Below the pieces are notes generated by a model. It did not search any database and had not been told where the DNA came from. It saw nothing but the letters and a program-made list of their open reading frames with translations. Below, piece by piece: positions 14,705 to 22,864 of a DNA stretch of 64,000 nucleotides. Both the position numbers and the translations under genes were made by a program. The first letter of the stretch is position 1; every line of letters begins with the position of its first letter. The stretch comes from a virus. Location: positions 62,001-126,000 of IMG/VR virus record IMGVR_UViG_3300038427_000657; one strand, written 5' to 3'.

Positions 14705-16635
14705 GCGTTGTGTTTTTTGCGTGGTTTGGAAAGTCTTTTTGAGTTAAGAAATTTCTTTGAAAGCTCTTCATAATCAAGCATTAGTTTTTCTCCACTTTTA
14801 ACTTCTTTCACAGAAATACCAAAATTCATTGCAATTTCTTCAAATTCTTTCGGAGAAATTTTACCTTTTTCCATAAGTGTTCCAAGAGCAGTTTGATAAA
14901 ATTTGAGATTTGTATGAAGAAGGCTTTTTGCTTGTTCTTTTGCTTCTTTTAACAATGATTCAGTAATTTGACCAATTTTTTCACGGTCAAAAATTTCAAA
15001 TTCATTGTCATTACTTTTAGATGTGATGGCGCCACAAAAATCGCCAAATCCATAACGACCAACATAACTCCAAGCTGCGCTAGTTGCATTTTCAATATCT
15101 TTTGCAGCACCTGCACTAGCAAATGTTTCACCAAATACTATTTCTTCTGCTGCTCTTCCAGCCATTCCTACCGTTAATTTTTTTAAAAGAGTTTCTTTGT
15201 TTTCCATCATTGCATGACGAAGGATAAATCCATTAGAATACGATGTGATTGAATCCGTGCAAATCTGTGCAGGAACAGTATTAAATAATAAAGTGTAAAC
15301 AACTGCGTGTCCCAATTCGTGAACTGCCACAACATGGCGTGAATCTTCATCAATTTTTTCACGGAGAGATTCCAGCACGGTAGGAATTTCTATAACGATT
15401 TTTTTCCTCTTAAATATACCAGTCATTTTATTACCGTGGCAAGTTACTCTCAATAAAGTAGCATCATCCAATAGGCAATTATAAATGTAATTAGGTAATA
15501 CAGATGAAAGAATATTGGTAATTGTTGAAAGCAATGGTCTAACGCCTTGTGTTGGGAATACACCATTCTTATAAATTGTCTCAAATACAGAATCATGAAA
15601 TTGAATTTTAATACCTTTGGTTGAAGTAACTAAATCACCAATTTGGTTGCATTTCATCTTAATAATTTGATAATAATTCTTTTTACTTAACGAAGGATAC
15701 AAAATGTGAGTATTACCAAAACGAGCAATTTGTTCGGGACGAAATCTCTTGGTTAGTGCGTTTTTAATATCCAAAACGGTAATTCTTTTACTATATTCAT
15801 GATACCAATCAGCATCTAAATCAACTTCGTCAACATCCTTTGCAATTTTATAAGCTTCATCCAAATTACCTGAAACTATAATAAGCAGTTTTTTGTATAT
15901 TTCACCCTCAAAAATTGTAGGGTTTTTAGAAAATCTTTCGTATAGGTCACAAATTTGGTCCTCACTATATTTCATGATTTCTTCAACAGAATCTTCCAAT
16001 TTAAAAAGACGTTTTACGCGACGAGCCAAAGAAACGCCAGTTTTGTATATTCTTTTACTTTCTTTAGCTTCTTTCTTTTTATCTTCTTTTTCATCATGGT
16101 AAACACGCTCATAATCAGCATAATATTTACTGTAAAGAAGTTCACTAAGGAGTTCAGTTTTCTTGCTTAAATCAGCATGAAACCTGCCATCACTTAATAA
16201 TGTCCATACATCTGAATAAGCTCTGTTTTCTGGAATTTGTTCACCTTGTTCTGTAATGGTTCTAAATTTTTGAAATTCATCCAAGAAAAGAATACATGGT
16301 TCTTCTGGGGAAAGTGAAGATTCTTCCATTTTTCCTTGAATAGTAATTGATGTAGAATCATTGCCATTCATTTCAATTTCAAGAAATCTATCCTGCATCC
16401 GAATGTAGGATACCATTTTACGAACCAAATCAGTTTTACCTACGCCAGTAAGCCCCCATAGGCATAGGATGGTGGGTCTAATTTGTAGTTCTGGAAAAAT
16501 ATACCAAACTTTTATACTTTCAATAACTTGGTCAACAACATCATCAAGACCAATGAAATCCTTTTTTAACTGTATTCTTAAATTATCTAACTCTTCTTGT
16601 TTCTTTTTGATTAAAGATAACGTTGCAGTGTCCAT
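14701..16635 (-). CDS. AAA+ ATPase fused to M41 (FtsH-type) zinc peptidase, 644 aa
   Basis: The N-terminal half is a Clp/HslU-type AAA+ module: Walker A GLTGVGKT (61-68), Walker B ILFLDE (115-120) and a ClpB-like sensor-2 segment GVFPTQGVRPL (358-368). An inserted charged helical region (about 170-235) interrupts it. The C-terminal part is an FtsH-type peptidase domain: HELGH (439-443, two zinc-binding His and the catalytic Glu), GMAGRAAEEIVFG, and AGAAKDIENAT with Asp513 as probable third zinc ligand. Unlike FtsH there is no N-terminal membrane anchor, and the ATPase is of Clp rather than FtsH type. It probably unfolds and degrades specific proteins in the cytoplasm. The last codons GCT TGA share the next promoter's -35 box. 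Confidence 0.87.
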   Translation of the reverse strand: MDTATLSLIKKKQEELDNLRIQLKKDFIGLDDVVDQVIESIKVWYIFPELQIRPTILCLWGLTGVGKTDLVRKMVSYIRMQDRFLEIEMNGNDSTSITIQGKMEESSLSPEEPCILFLDEFQKFRTITEQGEQIPENRAYSDVWTLLSDGRFHADLSKKTELLSELLYSKYYADYERVYHDEKEDKKKEAKESKRIYKTGVSLARRVKRLFKLEDSVEEIMKYSEDQICDLYERFSKNPTIFEGEIYKKLLIIVSGNLDEAYKIAKDVDEVDLDADWYHEYSKRITVLDIKNALTKRFRPEQIARFGNTHILYPSLSKKNYYQIIKMKCNQIGDLVTSTKGIKIQFHDSVFETIYKNGVFPTQGVRPLLSTITNILSSVLPNYIYNCLLDDATLLRVTCHGNKMTGIFKRKKIVIEIPTVLESLREKIDEDSRHVVAVHELGHAVVYTLLFNTVPAQICTDSITSYSNGFILRHAMMENKETLLKKLTVGMAGRAAEEIVFGETFASAGAAKDIENATSAAWSYVGRYGFGDFCGAITSKSNDNEFEIFDREKIGQITESLLKEAKEQAKSLLHTNLKFYQTALGTLMEKGKISPKEFEEIAMNFGISVKEVKSGEKLMLDYEELSKKFLNSKRLSKPRKKHNA

Positions 16636-16652
16636 ACTTTTAATATTGTCTG

Positions 16653-16838
16653 TTAGACCACTGACTTTTTCTTCTGAACTGTGAATAAACTTCCAGAATT
16701 AGTAATTTGGTAGTCATTGGTATCTATTATAATTTCAGTATTGAATTGATAATCAAGTTTAGGACTTACTGATATTGAATTTTCTTCATTTAGAAATTTT
16801 ATAATATTTTTACTATTTGCGTAAAGTTTTAGTGTCAT
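16653..16838 (-). CDS. hypothetical protein, 61 aa
   Basis: Not recognised. Beta-rich small protein preceding the AAA+/M41 gene by 17 bases, and so possibly its accessory or adaptor. The ATG is 6 bases after the -10 box (leaderless). Confidence 0.6.
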   Translation of the reverse strand: MTLKLYANSKNIIKFLNEENSISVSPKLDYQFNTEIIIDTNDYQITNSGSLFTVQKKKSVV

Positions 16839-16844
16839 AATAAT

Positions 16845-16873
16845 ATCCTATCATATAAAAATCCAAATGTCAA
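16845..16873 (-). promoter_or_regulatory. promoter for the 16838-14701 unit
   Basis: -35 TTGACA, 17-bp spacer, extended -10 TGATAGGAT, ATG after 6 bases. The TGA of the -35 box ends the 108-aa gene (TCT TGA). Confidence 0.75.
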
Positions 16874-17196
16874 GAAGTATGGATATTTGATAAACGTGAT
16901 AAAGGGCGTGGTAGATAGAGGGAGTGGCTAATATTCGATGACCAAGGCGGTAAATGAACAGTCATTTTAACTTCCGGTTTTGGATTGACTGATTGAAGGT
17001 GTATAACTAATGTATTCCCAAAATGACCAAAATTCCAATGTGTTGCATCAACTAAATAATCTTTTAAATCTCCATGTTCACACATTTCTACTTCTACAAT
17101 ATCACCAGCTTTTAATTTTTCATACGGTGAACCATCGTTAAATACTCTGATACTTTCTCCATGCTCATCTTTTATTATAATTTGCGCCTGAATCAT
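16870..17196 (-). CDS. hypothetical protein, 108 aa
   Basis: Not recognised. N-terminal two-thirds is beta-rich with YEKLKAGDIVEVEMCEHGDLKDYLVD, an SH3-like pattern; the C-terminal tail is Pro/Ser-rich. It is divergent from the plus-strand cluster that begins at 17309. A possible promoter (TTGACA at 17247-17252) has no convincing -10 box. Confidence 0.6.
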   Translation of the reverse strand: MIQAQIIIKDEHGESIRVFNDGSPYEKLKAGDIVEVEMCEHGDLKDYLVDATHWNFGHFGNTLVIHLQSVNPKPEVKMTVHLPPWSSNISHSLYLPRPLSRLSNIHTS

Positions 17197-17271
17197 GATT
17201 TTATTCTATTGTAAAAATGGTCATTTGTCCATTTTTTATATACATGTGTCAACCGTTTAGATTATAAAAAG

Positions 17272-17300
17272 TTGTGTAATTTTTGATTGTATGATAAAGT
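17272..17300 (+). promoter_or_regulatory. probable promoter for the 17.3-20.0 kb plus-strand cluster
   Basis: TTGTGT, 17-bp spacer, extended -10 TGATAAAGT; an ATG follows 8 bases later at 17309. Weaker -35 than the minus-strand promoters but the same geometry. Confidence 0.55.
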
Positions 17301-17308
17301 GTTATCCA

Positions 17309-17623
17309 ATGAAAAAAGAAAATTTGGAAAAAGAACTACAGACAGTTTTAAAAGAAGCTCAAGAATTTCAAGAAAAACTAGAACTCGATTTGGCAACGGT
17401 ATATTTCTTAGGAAAAGAGTCAGATAAACTCATGTCAAAATGGAATGACGCTACTTTACTTTATGACCAGAAAGAAGAAGTGAGCAAACAAATAATTGCC
17501 TTGCAAAAACGAATAGAATATGAGATAAAGATGCGTGAACACGATACTTCTAAAATACTGGCTTTGGATAACAAATTCAACCAGTTAAAAATGATTGCGG
17601 CAACAAATCAAACAGAAAATTAA
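17309..17623 (+). CDS. coiled-coil protein, about 104 aa
   Basis: Nearly all helix and rich in Glu/Lys/Gln (LEKELQTVLKEAQEFQEKLE and IALQKRIEYEIKMREHD), so a coiled coil is likely. The ATG at 17309 is preferred: the upstream in-frame ATG at 17291 lies inside the predicted -10 region. First gene of the plus-strand cluster. Not recognised. Confidence 0.62.
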   Translation: MKKENLEKELQTVLKEAQEFQEKLELDLATVYFLGKESDKLMSKWNDATLLYDQKEEVSKQIIALQKRIEYEIKMREHDTSKILALDNKFNQLKMIAATNQTEN

Positions 17624-17630
17624 TTATTAT

Positions 17631-17849
17631 ATGGAAGAATATGATGACAATATTGGAGATGATGAAGCTTTATATGTGCAAAATGGTGAATGGGCACTTA
17701 AAGAAGCTACTCAACTAATCAATAAATATAATTTGTGTAAAACTGCTCATGCAAAGAATAGACTTAGACTGCAACTTGAATATATTTTACAAAGAATAGC
17801 ATTTGAAAAAAAAGAAATTGGAAAATTATTGGGATATGATGAAGTTTAA
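17631..17849 (+). CDS. hypothetical protein, 72 aa
   Basis: Acidic N-terminus (MEEYDDNIGDDEALY) and a helical rest. The ATG at 17631 is preferred to the upstream TTG that would overlap the coiled-coil gene. Its 3' end overlaps the MazG-like gene's start by 14 bases, suggesting coupling. Confidence 0.6.
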   Translation: MEEYDDNIGDDEALYVQNGEWALKEATQLINKYNLCKTAHAKNRLRLQLEYILQRIAFEKKEIGKLLGYDEV

Positions 17850-18087
17850 TAATTTAGTTAGAGAAGAATTAAAAAGGGCTAGGCGGAAGCATGGTCCTAT
17901 ACTCTCTATCCATGAAGGGTATGCTGTAATTCTCGAAGAATTGGATGAAGCTTGGAATGAAGTTAAAAAACAAACAGAAGAACGTAATCTAAATAATCTT
18001 CTTAAAGAACTAATCCAAGTGTCTGCTATGGCACAAAAAATGGCCGAAGATGTTGTTATACCAAATCTAAAAAGAAGTGAAAAATAA
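17836..18087 (+). CDS. MazG-like nucleotide pyrophosphohydrolase, about 83 aa
   Basis: All-helical protein with the MazG-type acidic motif: AVILEELDEAWNEVKK and, in the second helix, ELIQVSAMAQKMAED. The E-x-x-E pattern binds magnesium in this family, which hydrolyses (d)NTPs to NMPs and can also degrade alarmone-like nucleotides. The chosen start is ATGATG at 17836, inside the end of the previous gene. Short members like this occur widely in phages. Confidence 0.72.
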   Translation: MMKFNNLVREELKRARRKHGPILSIHEGYAVILEELDEAWNEVKKQTEERNLNNLLKELIQVSAMAQKMAEDVVIPNLKRSEK

Positions 18088-18283
18088 AACAACAAATGTA
18101 AAATGTAGTAAGTGTGGTGCTAATAATACAATACCTACAGATATAACAGATAACGGTCTTTTTCAAAGATTCTATTATACTTGTTGGTATTGTGAATGGA
18201 ACTACGCATATATAAAATGTTTAGAAAAAGATGAACAAATCCCAAATATTTGTAGTAACTCCAACCCCAAAAGGATTGGATAA
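18077..18283 (+). CDS. small zinc-finger protein, 68 aa
   Basis: Two CxxC knuckles, CSKCGANNTIP and CWYCEWN, form a compact zinc ribbon. The start is a GTG that overlaps the MazG-like stop; the 3' end overlaps the phosphatase start by 53 bases. Function unknown. Confidence 0.58.
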   Translation: MKNKTTNVKCSKCGANNTIPTDITDNGLFQRFYYTCWYCEWNYAYIKCLEKDEQIPNICSNSNPKRIG

Positions 18284-18758
18284 CATTCTATCAGTTAAGC
18301 CAGAACTTATTAATCAATATTATTGTGCTGTTGTTAATGTATCAGACAGTGTAGGCGCTACTTTTAATTATCAAAAAGTAGGTATTCCTTCCTTTTGGTT
18401 TCCTATCAAAGAGATAGGTAGGTGGGATTATTCTCCTTTCTTTGGAACTTTGAGAGTTGTTAATGAATATTACAAGGGGGACAAACCTGTTCTAATTCAT
18501 TGCTATGCTGGACGTAACCGTTCTCCATCCATAGCTTATGCAATTCTTTTGGCTAAAGGATATACATCCGAAGAAGCAGAAGAATCTATTCAATATAAAG
18601 GAATATCCAAGCGTTTTCATGATAATATAGAAAAAAAATGTATTCCGCAAAATATTATCGATTTTCTGCGAAAAGCGGATGAAAAACGATTTAATACCAT
18701 ATCTTTAAAGGGGGTTTTGGAAAATATGGATTATTTATATAAAGAGTCATTACAATAA
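18231..18758 (+). CDS. dual-specificity/tyrosine phosphatase-like protein, 175 aa
   Basis: Has the Cys-dependent phosphatase signature HCYAGRNRS (His90, nucleophile Cys91, Arg97), preceded by the typical strand KPVLIH and followed by the helix SIAYAILLAKGYTSEEAEESI. A general-acid Asp is plausibly in GRWDYSPF (Asp66). It could dephosphorylate proteins, RNA 5' ends or nucleotides; phage members of this family are mostly uncharacterised. Confidence 0.8.
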   Translation: MNKSQIFVVTPTPKGLDNILSVKPELINQYYCAVVNVSDSVGATFNYQKVGIPSFWFPIKEIGRWDYSPFFGTLRVVNEYYKGDKPVLIHCYAGRNRSPSIAYAILLAKGYTSEEAEESIQYKGISKRFHDNIEKKCIPQNIIDFLRKADEKRFNTISLKGVLENMDYLYKESLQ

Positions 18759-18768
18759 TTAAAAGATT

Positions 18769-19074
18769 ATGGGAGAAAGTAGAGAAAAAAGACCAAGTGA
18801 AAAAATACTAGACAGTCTTTTTAGTATTTTCCGCTCATTGGATATTGAATTGTGGACTGGTGAAAAATATCGTGTTCAAGATGTTGAAGAAAATGTCAAT
18901 ATTGCTAAACAATATCTTGATGATTTATTAAGACAATTTAAATCAGAAGTCGGGTATGTGGATTCACAACTCACTACAAATCCCAATACAACACCTTGGG
19001 TTGACCCAACATTTAAGAAAAAAGAATGGTATGTTACTCCAATAGTTACAGAATCAGAAAAACTAACAAAGTAA
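18769..19074 (+). CDS. hypothetical protein, 101 aa
   Basis: Not recognised. Helical N-terminal two-thirds (EKILDSLFSIFRSLDIE, VNIAKQYLDDLLRQFKSEVG) and a Pro/Asn-rich tail. Preceded by a weak AAAAGA ribosome-binding sequence. Confidence 0.6.
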   Translation: MGESREKRPSEKILDSLFSIFRSLDIELWTGEKYRVQDVEENVNIAKQYLDDLLRQFKSEVGYVDSQLTTNPNTTPWVDPTFKKKEWYVTPIVTESEKLTK

Positions 19075-19101
19075 TTTGTTCTATAAAAGGAGATAACAAA
19101 T

Positions 19102-19365
19102 ATGGAAAATTATAAATTTAATTCTGAATGGACTTCTATTCAGGAAAGTCCTCCTGCATCAGGAGCTAGATATTTGGTTACTGATGGCGATGTTGTAGTT
19201 ATTGCTACATATCTTTTAGAACCTGATGGGAACAATGTTTGGATATTTAGCGGAATGGCATCAGAATCCGATGCTAAAAACTTCAAAGTTCAGGCATGGA
19301 TGGAATTACCTAAACCTATTAAACCACCGGTAGTAGTGATAGAAGAGAATAAAATAAATAATTAA
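19102..19365 (+). CDS. DUF551-like protein, 87 aa
   Basis: Pattern of the DUF551 family: an initial Trp region WTSIQESPPASGARYLVTDGD, a middle Trp strand NVWIFSG and the final WMELPKP (equivalent to the family's WMPLPEP). These small phage proteins have no established role. One of the few genes here with a strong Shine-Dalgarno (AAAGGAG, about 11 bases before the ATG). Confidence 0.68.
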   Translation: MENYKFNSEWTSIQESPPASGARYLVTDGDVVVIATYLLEPDGNNVWIFSGMASESDAKNFKVQAWMELPKPIKPPVVVIEENKINN

Positions 19366-19375
19366 AAGGATATTT

Positions 19376-19777
19376 ATGAGTTATGAACAAAGAATTACGA
19401 TTGCAAAGTTTTGTGGATGGAAAGACATTGAAGAATATCATTATCACGATGCAGATGGTATTGATGGTTTTCCTCCAAACTTTGTTGATGTTGAAGGATT
19501 TGGTAAGAAATTTTTTAGAAAAGAAATCCCCGATTATTTTTATGACCTCAATGCAATAAATGAGGCAATACTAAAGTTACCAGAAGGCAATATGGCATCA
19601 AGTAATCCTGCACATTATCCACATTGGATGTTTTGGACACATCTTTGTAAAATATTAGGAATACGCTTATTTAATAATGGAACATTTGTTGGTTCTCCAG
19701 ATGATTTATTTAAACTTACCACCGCTACTGCTACTCAAAGAGCCGAAGCTCTTCTACAAACTATTAAAACGATATGA
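19376..19777 (+). CDS. hypothetical protein, 133 aa
   Basis: Not recognised. Contains the His/Tyr-rich N-terminal WKDIEEYHYHDADG and a helical LNAINEAILKLPEG, a layout I have seen in small phage proteins of unknown role. The C-terminal repeat-like TTATATQRAEALLQTI is a helix. Preceded by AAAAGGAT as ribosome-binding site. Confidence 0.62.
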   Translation: MSYEQRITIAKFCGWKDIEEYHYHDADGIDGFPPNFVDVEGFGKKFFRKEIPDYFYDLNAINEAILKLPEGNMASSNPAHYPHWMFWTHLCKILGIRLFNNGTFVGSPDDLFKLTTATATQRAEALLQTIKTI

Positions 19778-19968
19778 AAAGAGAAACGATAATTGATGAT
19801 AAAGTTGCTTTAAGGGCATTTGTTATGCCTGATATGTTTCCTTTCTTACTTGAAGTTTATACAAAGGAAGGTAAAACCGAAGCTACTTTATTGGAAGATA
19901 TTAAAAAGGCCAGAGAATGTTACAAACAATTGGTTGGTATTGAAAAACAAAAAATTACCAAAGCTTAG
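19774..19968 (+). CDS. hypothetical protein, 64 aa
   Basis: Not recognised. Starts within the ATGA overlap with the 133-aa gene, and its stop (TAG) interlocks with the stop of the convergent 95-aa gene (four shared bases). Soluble, helical C-terminus. Confidence 0.6.
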   Translation: MKRETIIDDKVALRAFVMPDMFPFLLEVYTKEGKTEATLLEDIKKARECYKQLVGIEKQKITKA

Positions 19969-20252
19969 TATTGTCTTTTCCATATTAATCGCCTTTGTAA
20001 GAAATTCAACAAATCGCCCACATGTTTGAATTCAGAAGATGAATAGCCGGGAGCCATAGGAACATCAAAAATACAATAACCTTTTTTACACTTCCATCTT
20101 ACACGATGGACTTTCCTTACTTTGTCAAATTGAATCATACCTTCCAAAACAAAGTTTGAGAATTCTACAATCTCAAAACATTCGTATTCAATTACATCAT
20201 ATCCTTGCTTGCGAAGCATTCCTGCAAACATTGATGTGAGGGTATGTTGCAC
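19965..20252 (-). CDS. hypothetical protein, 95 aa
   Basis: Not recognised. Central beta-rich segment HRVRWKCKKGYCIFDVPMAP with a CxxxxxC pair. Last gene of the unit that begins with the T4 Rnl1-like ligase; convergent with, and overlapping by four bases, the plus-strand cluster. Confidence 0.6.
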   Translation of the reverse strand: MQHTLTSMFAGMLRKQGYDVIEYECFEIVEFSNFVLEGMIQFDKVRKVHRVRWKCKKGYCIFDVPMAPGYSSSEFKHVGDLLNFLQRRLIWKRQY

Positions 20253-20261
20253 AATATTAGA

Positions 20262-20462
20262 TTAATCTTCAATTTTCCATTTTTTGGAAAAATTAATAGC
20301 ACCAGCGTCTATCATATTTTGAATTTCTTTCAGCTTTCTATGATATTCCTTGTGAAAATATTCAGCATTTTGTCGTTCAAAATCAAAGGCACTTTTCAGG
20401 CAATAAATAACAACAAGTAGTGCCAAAATTATTAGGGATAATATGATGATTAGAATTATCAT
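20262..20462 (-). CDS. membrane protein, 66 aa
   Basis: N-terminal membrane segment IILIIILSLIILALLVVIYCL followed by a charged helical tail (FERQNAEYFHKEYHRKLKEI). Looks like a small type II membrane or spanin-like peptide, but there is no evidence for a lysis role. Confidence 0.6.
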   Translation of the reverse strand: MIILIIILSLIILALLVVIYCLKSAFDFERQNAEYFHKEYHRKLKEIQNMIDAGAINFSKKWKIED

Positions 20463-20475
20463 AATTTTGTATGTT

Positions 20476-21570
20476 CTAATTTTTTGTTACTTGATAAAGT
20501 AATTTTTTATAATCTTCATCACTTAATGTTTTACCATCCAATAACTTAAAAACATAAGACGAACGATTTGTTCCTTTTCCATACGATTGAAATGTAACCA
20601 CTGCTTGTAATTTACGAGTAGGATATTTGCTAAGTTCGTTTTTAACGAAATTAACCATACCTTCCTCAATTTTCAAAACTTCTTTCCAACCATCACAAAT
20701 ACGGGATATATCACCACGGATTTGAGTTGCCAATTCATGGTCAAATTGAGTGGACACTTTATCATAAAATTCAGTGTAAGTGGGTTTTCCAAAGTTGAAC
20801 CATACATCAATAACTTTATCAAATGAAGCCAATTCTGATTTCATGTGATGAAGGGTAAGATACCATGTAGATTTAATTTTATGAATTGATTGCCCACCAT
20901 CGGAATAAACACAAACGCCTTCTTTGTCTTTCCATTGGTCAACATTCAACAAAAGGTCTTCAATGGTGGTAAAGGTATAGGTGGTAGGACGCTTCATAAA
21001 ATTGTAAGAAGCGTATTCATCCAATTCTGATTGAGGAACTAATGAATAATCATTATGTTTTACAACACCTACTAAATACCAATCAGGTTGGTCGCCGTAA
21101 TTAAGAATAATTTTTTGAGTAGGTGATACCCATTCAAACAAATAAGAGACATTCCAAGTATTATCATTGTTTATAATATTCGGAAGAATAGTTTGCTTAA
21201 AAATTTCAAGCTCATGACCATTTTCAAGTTGAGTAGCGTCAACGGTGCCACGAGTTCTTAAAATATATTTACCTTTCCATTTTGAAACAATGAGTAATGA
21301 ACCATCAATTTTTTCAACGATGGTGGAATTTTTTAAAGAATTGGGTAAAGGAAAAACGTCAGGCGATTCACCCCAATTCGTAAATTTGTAAAAGCCTGCT
21401 GAAATAAGCTCACCATTGGAATCCCAAAGAGAGGAACGGAAAATTTTGTTGTCATGGTCCCATTTTGCGCCAATATGTTGAGGTTGAACCAAATAGACCA
21501 TTTCACCATTCAAAATACGCTCATGTACCATGAATTGCGTCAAGTCAATATATTGTAGGTCAACTTTCAT
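20476..21570 (-). CDS. T4 Rnl1-type RNA ligase, 364 aa
   Basis: Resembles T4 RNA ligase 1 (RnlA, 374 aa) in length and motif order. Motif I is VEKIDGSLLI with adenylated Lys87; downstream are LRTRGTVD, YLFEWVSPTQKIILNY (motif III/IIIa), EGVCVYSDG (IV) and IHKIKSTWYL (V, two lysines). Rnl1 seals the anticodon-loop breaks made by nucleases such as PrrC, after PNK heals the ends; a PNKP is encoded at 42009-42947. Start: ATG at 21570, 6 bases after the -10 box; an in-frame GTG just before it is unnecessary. Confidence 0.88.
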   Translation of the reverse strand: MKVDLQYIDLTQFMVHERILNGEMVYLVQPQHIGAKWDHDNKIFRSSLWDSNGELISAGFYKFTNWGESPDVFPLPNSLKNSTIVEKIDGSLLIVSKWKGKYILRTRGTVDATQLENGHELEIFKQTILPNIINNDNTWNVSYLFEWVSPTQKIILNYGDQPDWYLVGVVKHNDYSLVPQSELDEYASYNFMKRPTTYTFTTIEDLLLNVDQWKDKEGVCVYSDGGQSIHKIKSTWYLTLHHMKSELASFDKVIDVWFNFGKPTYTEFYDKVSTQFDHELATQIRGDISRICDGWKEVLKIEEGMVNFVKNELSKYPTRKLQAVVTFQSYGKGTNRSSYVFKLLDGKTLSDEDYKKLLYQVTKN

Positions 21571-21576
21571 CACAAA

Positions 21577-21604
21577 AGTCTATCATAATTCTATAATAAG
21601 TCAA
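21577..21604 (-). promoter_or_regulatory. promoter for the Rnl1-like unit
   Basis: -35 TTGACT, 16-bp spacer, extended -10 TGATAGACT; ATG 6 bases later. Confidence 0.8.
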
Positions 21605-21621
21605 GCCTCGTTTATTAACTA

Positions 21622-21948
21622 TTAGGCTTCGGGTTCTTCGCTTCCTTCAACACAATCATCTTCAACACAATCATCTTCTTCAACTAAATTTTTCAATAAT
21701 TCTAAATCTTCGTATTCTGATGGGTAAATTTTAACCATACATTCATTTAAATAAAGAACCATCGCTTTACAAGTATCCGATTCATTATTTTTTATCCACT
21801 CTTTAATCCACCTTTCAGCATCCACATATCTAAAACGAGTAGGAGATGTGCCAATATTATAGGTATAAGCATAACGTGCTACTTCTTCATACCTTTTGTC
21901 TGTCTTTACTTTTTGGAAGAAGTCAAATAATGAAGTAATTTTTTTCAT
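21622..21948 (-). CDS. hypothetical protein, 108 aa, paralogue of neighbour
   Basis: N-terminus ITSLFDFFQKVKTDKRYEEVARYA matches the 146-aa upstream product's VTSLADLAFKAKTNKYYKKLAIIA closely enough to suggest tandem duplication. A 15-bp direct repeat (21645-21674) encodes DDCVE twice near the acidic C-terminus. Function unknown. Confidence 0.62.
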   Translation of the reverse strand: MKKITSLFDFFQKVKTDKRYEEVARYAYTYNIGTSPTRFRYVDAERWIKEWIKNNESDTCKAMVLYLNECMVKIYPSEYEDLELLKNLVEEDDCVEDDCVEGSEEPEA

Positions 21949-21950
21949 AT

Positions 21951-22391
21951 TTACGTATGGTCGTCATAGTAGGGAATCCAATCGTAAGACCTCCATCGCC
22001 TATGTTGTTCTTCATATTCTCTTTCCATCATTTGTTCCCATTGTCGCCTTTGGCGGCGTTCACATTCTTCGTTTATCCGTTCATTAAATGATATGTTGTC
22101 TTTGTAAGGCATATCTTCTTTTTTTATATTTTTGAGTCGTTCAACTACAGGGTCAGGGTTTTCTTCTACTCTATTTCTAAGATTATTTATTGCATTGACT
22201 ACTGATAGACATGAATTTGGGTCATTGAAACGAGCTACTCTATATAAAGTATTTATAGCATATTCGTATGTCTTCTGTTCAAAATAACCGCCGAGATATT
22301 CAGCTGCAATAATAGCTAACTTTTTATAATACTTATTAGTTTTAGCTTTGAATGCTAGGTCAGCTAATGATGTTACTTTATCTATAGTCAT
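21951..22391 (-). CDS. hypothetical protein, 146 aa, paralogue of neighbour
   Basis: Shares its N-terminal about 30 residues with the downstream 108-aa product. The C-terminal part is Arg/Glu/Trp-rich (ERRQRRQWEQMMEREYEEQHRRW), suggesting a highly charged helix. Not recognised. Confidence 0.62.
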   Translation of the reverse strand: MTIDKVTSLADLAFKAKTNKYYKKLAIIAAEYLGGYFEQKTYEYAINTLYRVARFNDPNSCLSVVNAINNLRNRVEENPDPVVERLKNIKKEDMPYKDNISFNERINEECERRQRRQWEQMMEREYEEQHRRWRSYDWIPYYDDHT

Positions 22392-22863
22392 GATATTTCT
22401 TCATAAGTTCAAGTATGCCCAATGAAATATCTTTTTGAACGATTTCTTCTACTGATTCTTCGGGAGTGTGACCCGTGGTATTTATATCAATAAAGTTTTC
22501 TAAAGGAGGCTCATAATCAGAAACAGCAAAATTTTCTCTTTCTCTTACATCAGTTTTGTGAATATAAATTTCCCTCATATCCATTCTTGAATTTTTGAAT
22601 TCTTCTCTTACATTTCTATAAGGATTAACTGTAGCAATTATTATGTTAAATCCTTGGTCAACAAGATAAGTAATCAATCGTTGTAAAGCTCGTGTTTGTT
22701 CTTCTCTCCATTCTCTTGTAAAATGTTTAGGAGAGTATGAGTTACCAAAGATTTTACGCAAGTCATCCCCATCAAAATACAGACATTTTTCAATTTTTGC
22801 TTGTAGAAGCTTTGCCAAAGTACTCTTTCCGCAACCGGGTTGACCTATGAGCCAGTAAATCAT
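22378..22863 (-). CDS. CysC-like P-loop kinase, about 161 aa
   Basis: P-loop kinase resembling adenylylsulfate (APS) kinase: Walker A GQPGCGKST, then LYFDGDDLRKIFG, equivalent to CysC's DGDnlR loop, and FNIIIATVNPYRNVREEFK, equivalent to the lid region. Phage proteins like this may phosphorylate nucleosides, APS or other small substrates; the sequence alone does not decide. ATG at 22863 chosen, one base after the upstream stop (TAACATG). Confidence 0.72.
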   Translation of the reverse strand: MIYWLIGQPGCGKSTLAKLLQAKIEKCLYFDGDDLRKIFGNSYSPKHFTREWREEQTRALQRLITYLVDQGFNIIIATVNPYRNVREEFKNSRMDMREIYIHKTDVRERENFAVSDYEPPLENFIDINTTGHTPEESVEEIVQKDISLGILELMKKYHDYR

Positions 22864-22864
22864 G

